Source: Archangium sp. (GTDB taxonomy: Bacteria; Myxococcota; Myxococcia; Myxococcales; Myxococcaceae). From it: a stretch of 5,758 nucleotides of DNA. Position 1 is the first letter of the stretch. Every line of letters begins with the position of its first letter. Position numbers and translations under genes: made by a program. This document shows, piece by piece, positions 1 through 3,228 of this stretch. The notes beneath the pieces were generated by a model that was not told the origin of the DNA, did no database searches, and worked only from the letters and a program-made list of their open reading frames with translations. Location of the stretch: assembly GCA_016793525.1 (NCBI GenBank), contig JAEUJT010000520.1, forward strand, positions 1 through 5,758, read 5' to 3'.

Positions 1-1071
1 CTGGAAGACGAGCTCGGCTTTGTCGCGCTCGGACCTCGCGGCGGCGAGCGCCTTCACGAGAAACGCGCGGTCGCGAATTTCACGCAGTGGCCACAACACC
101 TCACGGAACACCTCGCGCGTCACCTCGCCGCGAATGCGCGCCTCGTAGAATCGGTCGACCATCGACGGGGCCAACATCGCGTCGGCCATCGCCTGCTTCA
201 CCTCGGCCGGGCGCAACACGCCGTCGCCGTCGCGGTCGAGGCGGGTGAAGAACTCGTCGCTGGCAGAAGCATCTGACTCCGTGGCCTCGCCGGAGAACAA
301 CGCCCGCACGTCGTCGGGCAACGCGCTGTCTCGCGCCTTCTCGCGCACCACCTCGGCCCAGCTCACCGAATCGGTCGAGAAGAACAGCCGCTCACACACC
401 AGGTACACCGCGACGCCGGTGAAGAGCACGAGAATGGCATTGGGCCCGAGGAGCGCGGGCGTGGTGGTGAGGCCAGCAGCCAGAATCGACACCGAGTAGC
501 GCGCGCCGGCGAAGAGGCCGACTTTGTCGAAGATGAAATAATAGACGCGGCACCACACGTAGACGTTGAAGACCAGAAACGTCGAGGCCACCCAATACGC
601 GCTGCCCGGGTGCAGCCACAGCTTCACCGCACACAGCGCGTGCACCCCGATGCACAGCAAGTACCCCGGGCGCATGATGGCGCGCGCCCCGAAGACGATG
701 GGCGTCTGCGCGAACGCGCTGGGAATGTGAAAGAGCAACGCCGCCGCGGCCATGACTCGTGCGGGTACCTCGGGCTCCGCCGACGTGAGCGCGACGATGC
801 CGGCGATGAACTCCACCGTGCCCGACGTGATGTGCACGCGGAGAATCGCCCGCCGCCACGGCACCATCAGGAACTTGGGGTGCGGTGGAACGAGGTAGTG
901 GTACGCGATGACGGCCACGTTCGCGATGGCCGAGAGCGCGACGAGAAACCGCGTTCCGCTCGGCACCGGCGCGTCGGTCAACGCCAACACCTCGCTCAGA
1001 AACGGGAGCGCCGAGGCGAACACCGCCGCCACCGTCACCACCGTCAAGAAGAGGGCCTTCGTTCGATTCAT
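1..1071 (-). CDS. Multi-pass membrane protein with C-terminal EF-hand (3' end beyond window)
   Basis: The reading frame is open from an ATG at 1069-1071 to the window edge (357 codons, no stop), so the C-terminus is missing. The N-terminus (MNRTKALFL) has two positive charges followed by a hydrophobic stretch. Seven or eight membrane segments can be read at about residues 6-26, 41-62, 75-95, 104-121, 137-153, 158-181, 190-208 and 210-226. A soluble, charged tail follows. Residues 279-290 (DRDGDGVLRPAE) are a canonical 12-residue EF-hand loop with Asp at positions 1, 3 and 5, Gly at 6 and Glu at 12, which predicts calcium binding. The last visible residues (DKAELVFQ) resemble the entering helix of a second EF-hand, which would form the usual pair. 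It lies 93 nt after, and in the same orientation as, the small TonB-C-like gene, so co-transcription is plausible. No strong Shine-Dalgarno precedes the ATG, only a G-run ending 9 nt upstream. In-frame GTG (1126-1128) and TTG (1135-1137) are alternative starts, but they would add an Arg-rich hydrophilic leader. I do not recognise the membrane domain as a named family, and the function is unknown. Confidence 0.82.
   Translation of the reverse strand, partial: MNRTKALFLTVVTVAAVFASALPFLSEVLALTDAPVPSGTRFLVALSAIANVAVIAYHYLVPPHPKFLMVPWRRAILRVHITSGTVEFIAGIVALTSAEPEVPARVMAAAALLFHIPSAFAQTPIVFGARAIMRPGYLLCIGVHALCAVKLWLHPGSAYWVASTFLVFNVYVWCRVYYFIFDKVGLFAGARYSVSILAAGLTTTPALLGPNAILVLFTGVAVYLVCERLFFSTDSVSWAEVVREKARDSALPDDVRALFSGEATESDASASDEFFTRLDRDGDGVLRPAEVKQAMADAMLAPSMVDRFYEARIRGEVTREVFREVLWPLREIRDRAFLVKALAAARSERDKAELVFQ
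202..237 (-). other. EF-hand calcium-binding loop coding segment
   Basis: This segment encodes residues 279-290 of the membrane protein, DRDGDGVLRPAE. It matches the EF-hand loop rule: D1, D3, D5, G6, a hydrophobic residue (Leu) at 8 and the bidentate Glu at 12. The preceding helix (SDEFFTRL) has the usual Phe and Leu spacing of an EF-hand entering helix. Calcium binding is inferred from this family pattern. Confidence 0.85.
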
Positions 1072-1164
1072 GCGGCGCTGCCCCCGGGGTGACGTGCGAA
1101 CCCGCGCGCTGTACCGCGCCCACGCCACGCCGCGCAACGACGCACTACGGCGCACTACGGCGCA
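1072..1164. other. Intergenic spacer between the two leftward genes
   Basis: This 93-bp gap separates the TonB-C-like gene from the EF-hand membrane gene. It contains most of the 10-bp tandem repeat and a short CCCCGGGG palindrome (1082-1089) close to the downstream start. I found no hairpin followed by a T-run on the minus strand and no convincing -35/-10 pair, so read-through transcription of both genes is the simpler reading. The frame of the downstream gene is open across the whole spacer back to the upstream TAG. Confidence 0.5.
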
Positions 1165-1174
1165 CTACGGCGCA
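1141..1174. repeat. 10-bp tandem repeat, three perfect copies plus four bases
   Basis: The unit cgcactacgg occurs three times in perfect tandem (1141-1150, 1151-1160, 1161-1170) and is followed by a partial unit, cgca. The heptamer cgcaacg flanks the array at 1133-1139 and 1171-1177. On the minus strand the unit reads CCGTAGTGCG. The right-most TAG (1165-1167) is the stop codon of the TonB-C-like gene. Because 10 is not a multiple of 3, the three TAGs fall in three different frames. The array is most simply a replication-slippage product. Confidence 0.95.
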
Positions 1175-1671
1175 ACGGGGGCGATGGAGAATGTGTGCCG
1201 CGTCAGCGTGAGCGGCTCAGCGCCGGTCGGCGTGAACCGCGCGTCGTGGAGCGTGTCTTCGAAGCAGGCGTTCAGCCGAGGGTCGCTCTGCGTCGACACG
1301 AAGACCACGTCAGAGAAGCCGCCTGCCGAGGTGGGGCGAAACGCCACTTTCACCTCCACTGGGCCGTGCAGGTGCGAGCCGTCGTGCCGCACGCAATCTT
1401 CGAGCACCGTCTGCAACGCCTGGAGCGGCGCGGACAGCGGAGACCGAGCGCCCGCATCGAGCGGCGAGGGCACACCGGCGTCGGAGGGCGCGGCTCGCTC
1501 CACGGGGAGCGCCGTCGCCTCCACGAGGCGCTGCGGCACGCTCCGCGGCAACACCTCCATCGCCGGGGACGCGCGTGGCTCGGCCGGCTCGGTCACGACC
1601 AGCGCGACCAGCACCAGCACCGTGAAGGGCACCAGCACCCCAGCCATCACCAGCAGGTCGCGGCGGGTCAT
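1165..1671 (-). CDS. Small anchored protein with TonB-C/AgmX-like C-terminal domain
   Basis: This 168-residue protein starts with MTRRD followed by one hydrophobic segment (about residues 6-26), which fits a signal anchor in the inner membrane with the rest in the periplasm. Residues 29-82 are rich in Pro, Ala and Ser, like the extended linkers of TonB-type proteins. Residues 84-163 have the layout of the TonB-C-like domain found in AgmX/PglI-type proteins of myxobacteria: a helix ending in Cys93, a beta segment (VEVKVAFRP), a G-containing turn, a second strand (DVVFVSTQ), then Cys136 in a helix and a final strand (TLTRHTFSI). The Cys93/Cys136 pair could form a disulfide. The start is supported by GGAGGGG at 1680-1686, 8 nt upstream of the ATG. 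The gene is divergent from dcd and lies upstream of the EF-hand membrane gene. I see no ExbB/ExbD partner here, so a role in energy coupling is not supported; a structural or gliding-related envelope role is only a guess from family resemblance. Confidence 0.82.
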   Translation of the reverse strand: MTRRDLLVMAGVLVPFTVLVLVALVVTEPAEPRASPAMEVLPRSVPQRLVEATALPVERAAPSDAGVPSPLDAGARSPLSAPLQALQTVLEDCVRHDGSHLHGPVEVKVAFRPTSAGGFSDVVFVSTQSDPRLNACFEDTLHDARFTPTGAEPLTLTRHTFSIAPVAP

Positions 1672-1679
1672 GCGTCATT

Positions 1680-1686
1680 CCCCTCC
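1680..1686 (-). promoter_or_regulatory. Shine-Dalgarno site of the TonB-C-like gene
   Basis: On the minus strand these bases read GGAGGGG and end 8 nt before the ATG at 1669-1671. They support that start over the out-of-frame ATG at 1676-1678. Confidence 0.75.
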
Positions 1687-1745
1687 ACGTGCCCGTCGTC
1701 GGCGGCGCGGGTTTGCGGCATGGTGGCGACCTCTCGACTCGCCCT

Positions 1746-1749
1746 GGAG
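1746..1749 (+). promoter_or_regulatory. Shine-Dalgarno site of dcd
   Basis: GGAG sits 6 nt before the ATG at 1756. A second in-frame ATG at 1720 would add 12 residues, but it has no purine-rich site in front of it. The GGAG spacing and the family-typical N-terminus MSIKPD both favour 1756. Confidence 0.7.
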
Positions 1750-1755
1750 CTGCGC

Positions 1756-2322
1756 ATGAGCATCAAACCCGACGTGTGGATTCGCCGCATGGCGACCGAA
1801 CACAAGATGATTGAGCCCTTCGAGCCCACGCTCGTGCGCGAGTACCAGGGAAAGAAGGCCGTGTCCTTCGGCACCTCGAGCTACGGCTACGACGTGCGCT
1901 GCGCCGACGAGTTCAAAATCTTCACCAACATCAACTCCACCATCGTCGACCCGAAGTCGTTCGACCCGCGCAGCTTCGTCGACATCAAAGGGCCGGAGTG
2001 CATCATCCCTCCCAACTCCTTCGCCCTCGCGCGCACCATCGAATACTTCCGCGTACCGCGCGACACGCTGGTGGTGTGCCTCGGTAAGTCGACCTACGCG
2101 CGCTGCGGCATCATCGTGAACGTCACCCCGCTCGAGCCGGAGTGGGAAGGGCACGTCACCCTCGAGTTCTCCAACACCACCCCGCTGCCGGCGCGCATCT
2201 ACGCGAACGAAGGCGTGGCCCAGATGCTGTTCTTCCAGTCCGACACGCCGTGCGAGACGAGCTACCGAGACCGCGGCGGCAAATACATGGGCCAGGTCGG
2301 CGTCACGTTGCCCAAGGCCTGA
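1756..2322 (+). CDS. dcd: dCTP deaminase (Dcd)
   Basis: This 188-residue cytosolic enzyme of the dUTPase-fold trimer family deaminates dCTP to dUTP and ammonia, supplying dUMP for dTTP synthesis. Several conserved blocks are visible. [10 protein letters not shown] (39-48) is the N-terminal block. [20 protein letters not shown] (82-101) is the core strand region. [10 protein letters not shown] (110-119) is the equivalent of the GRSSxARxG phosphate-binding and catalytic motif. [12 protein letters not shown] (129-140) carries Glu137 at the position of the catalytic Glu. [11 protein letters not shown] (170-180) is the C-terminal lid that closes over the nucleotide. The length matches the MSIxPDxWI subgroup common in alphaproteobacteria and some other bacteria; the segment between the Arg motif and the catalytic Glu (TPLEPEWEG) is slightly shorter than in the E. 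coli enzyme. rimK starts 3 nt after its stop, so the two are probably one transcription unit. Whether it also hydrolyses dUTP, as bifunctional DCD-DUT enzymes do, cannot be decided from the motifs alone. Confidence 0.96.
   Translation: MSIKPDVWIRRMATEHKMIEPFEPTLVREYQGKKAVSFGTSSYGYDVRCADEFKIFTNINSTIVDPKSFDPRSFVDIKGPECIIPPNSFALARTIEYFRVPRDTLVVCLGKSTYARCGIIVNVTPLEPEWEGHVTLEFSNTTPLPARIYANEGVAQMLFFQSDTPCETSYRDRGGKYMGQVGVTLPKA
2314..2317 (+). promoter_or_regulatory. Weak ribosome-binding site of rimK inside dcd
   Basis: AAGG lies 8 nt before the rimK GTG and within the last codons of dcd. It is the only Shine-Dalgarno-like element there. With the TGA and the GTG separated by only three bases, translational coupling to dcd is likely to matter for rimK expression. 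Confidence 0.45.
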
Positions 2323-2325
2323 CCC

Positions 2326-3228
2326 GTGCGGCTGTGCATTCTGTCGCGGCGGCGTTCGCTCTACTCCACCTCGCGCCTGGTCGAGGCCGCGGAGAAGGCC
2401 GGCGCGCGCCCGGTGGTGCTCGATACGCTGCGCTGCGCGCTGGTGGTGGCGAAACACGCGTCGCGGCTGGTGTACCGCGGTGAAAATGTCGACGACCTGA
2501 GCGTGGTCATTCCCCGCATCGGCACCTCCATCACCGGGTACGGCATGGCGGTGGTGAACCACCTCGACGCCATGGGAATACCGGTGCTCAACGGCGCGTC
2601 GGCCATCGCGCGGAGCCGCGACAAAGTGCGCTGCCTGCAGCTCCTCGCGGCCGGAGGCATCGACGTTCCGCGTACGGCCATGGTGCACGACGCGCGGCGC
2701 TTCAAGGCGCTCGTCGACGAGGTGGGCGGGCTGCCGTGCATCATCAAGCTGCTCCGCGGCACGCAGGGCGTGGGGGTGATGATCGCCAACACCCTCACCG
2801 AGGCCCGCACCATCGTGCAGACCTTCACCGAGCTCGGCCACGACGTGTGCTTGCAAGAATTCATCGCCGAATCCAAAGGCCGCGACGTGCGCGCGCTGGT
2901 GGTGGGCGACCGGGTGGTGGGCGCGATGCGGAGAACCGCGAAGCACGGAGAGTTCCGCTCCAACATTCACCGCGGCGGCGAAGGCCAGCCCATCACGCTC
3001 GAGCCGAAATACGCCGAGACCGCCATCGAGGCCGCGCGCCTGGTGGGCCTCGACATCTGCGGCGTCGACATGCTCGAGGCCGAGTCGGGCCCGCGCGTGA
3101 TGGAGCTCAACTCCAGCCCCGGCTTCGAAGGCCTCGAGCAGGCCACCGGCGCCGACATCGCTGGAGCCATGGTCTCGTTCGCGATGCAGCGGGCTACAGC
3201 CGCGCGCCGACCTGCACCCCAGCCATGA
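2326..3228 (+). CDS. rimK: RimK-family ATP-grasp glutamate ligase (S6 modification protein)
   Basis: This 300-residue protein, the same length as E. coli RimK as I know it, belongs to the ATP-grasp superfamily. RimK adds glutamates to the C-terminus of ribosomal protein S6 using ATP. The N-terminal pre-ATP-grasp domain starts RLCILSRRRSLYS and has PRIGTSITGYG (63-73). The ATP-grasp domain follows with RDK (98-100), the nucleotide-binding Lys141 in IIKLLRGTQGVGV (139-151), the hinge LQEFI (176-180), Asp187 and the highly diagnostic FRSNIHRGG (210-218). Metal ligands are Asp248 (GVDMLE), Glu260 and Asn262 (VMELNSSPG). The RSNxHRGG block and the length favour RimK over LysX/ArgX-type amino-acid carrier ligases, but the true substrate is not shown by the sequence. 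The start is a GTG 3 nt after the dcd stop; it gives the family-typical N-terminus. The 3' end overlaps the convergent large envelope gene by 35 bp. The last residues (about 290-300, Ala/Arg/Pro-rich) are an unconserved tail. Confidence 0.95.
   Translation: MRLCILSRRRSLYSTSRLVEAAEKAGARPVVLDTLRCALVVAKHASRLVYRGENVDDLSVVIPRIGTSITGYGMAVVNHLDAMGIPVLNGASAIARSRDKVRCLQLLAAGGIDVPRTAMVHDARRFKALVDEVGGLPCIIKLLRGTQGVGVMIANTLTEARTIVQTFTELGHDVCLQEFIAESKGRDVRALVVGDRVVGAMRRTAKHGEFRSNIHRGGEGQPITLEPKYAETAIEAARLVGLDICGVDMLEAESGPRVMELNSSPGFEGLEQATGADIAGAMVSFAMQRATAARRPAPQP
3194..3228. other. Tail-to-tail overlap of rimK and the large envelope gene
   Basis: The rimK TGA (3226-3228) lies beyond the stop codon of the minus-strand gene (complement of cta, 3194-3196), so 35 bp encode the C-termini of both proteins. 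There is no room for an intergenic terminator. The rimK side is a low-complexity tail, while the other side encodes the last strand of the predicted barrel, so the overlap probably arose by 3' extension of rimK. Confidence 0.9.

Larger units (their letters stand above)
1672..1755. promoter_or_regulatory. Divergent intergenic region, probable promoters for both directions
   Basis: These 84 bp lie between the divergent start codons of the TonB-C-like gene and dcd, so promoters for the leftward genes and for dcd-rimK should lie here or just inside the neighbouring 5' ends. Each side has its own ribosome-binding site. I could not identify a convincing sigma-70 -35/-10 pair or an operator palindrome; the region is GC-rich, and many myxobacterial promoters are poorly recognised by eye. 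The call rests on gene arrangement only. Confidence 0.5.

Noticed and set aside
1081..1090. CCCCGGGG palindrome as a terminator or operator
   Set aside because: The 8-bp palindrome has no loop and no T-run, and such runs are frequent in GC-rich DNA.
392..1123. Minus-strand frame of 243 codons overlapping the EF-hand membrane gene
   Set aside because: Its product is a Gly/Arg/His-rich low-complexity string. The other minus-strand frame, running to the window edge, gives clear membrane helices and an EF-hand.
1141..1174. Tandem repeat as a CRISPR array
   Set aside because: The units are 10 bp and directly abutting with no spacers.
1195..1755. Long in-frame extension upstream of dcd
   Set aside because: The frame is open by chance antisense to the TonB-C-like gene. 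The family N-terminus and the Shine-Dalgarno both place the start at 1756; the in-frame ATG at 1720 has no ribosome-binding site.
908..1759. Plus-strand frame of 283 codons across the TonB-C-like gene
   Set aside because: It is Ser/Arg/Thr-rich with no recognisable domain, and it runs through the divergent promoter region and across two better-supported minus-strand genes.
1675..2970. Open frame of 431 codons on the minus strand opposite dcd and rimK
   Set aside because: It is a shadow of two well-conserved plus-strand genes: it is His/Arg/Gly/Ala-rich with no motif, as expected of antisense frames in GC-rich DNA.
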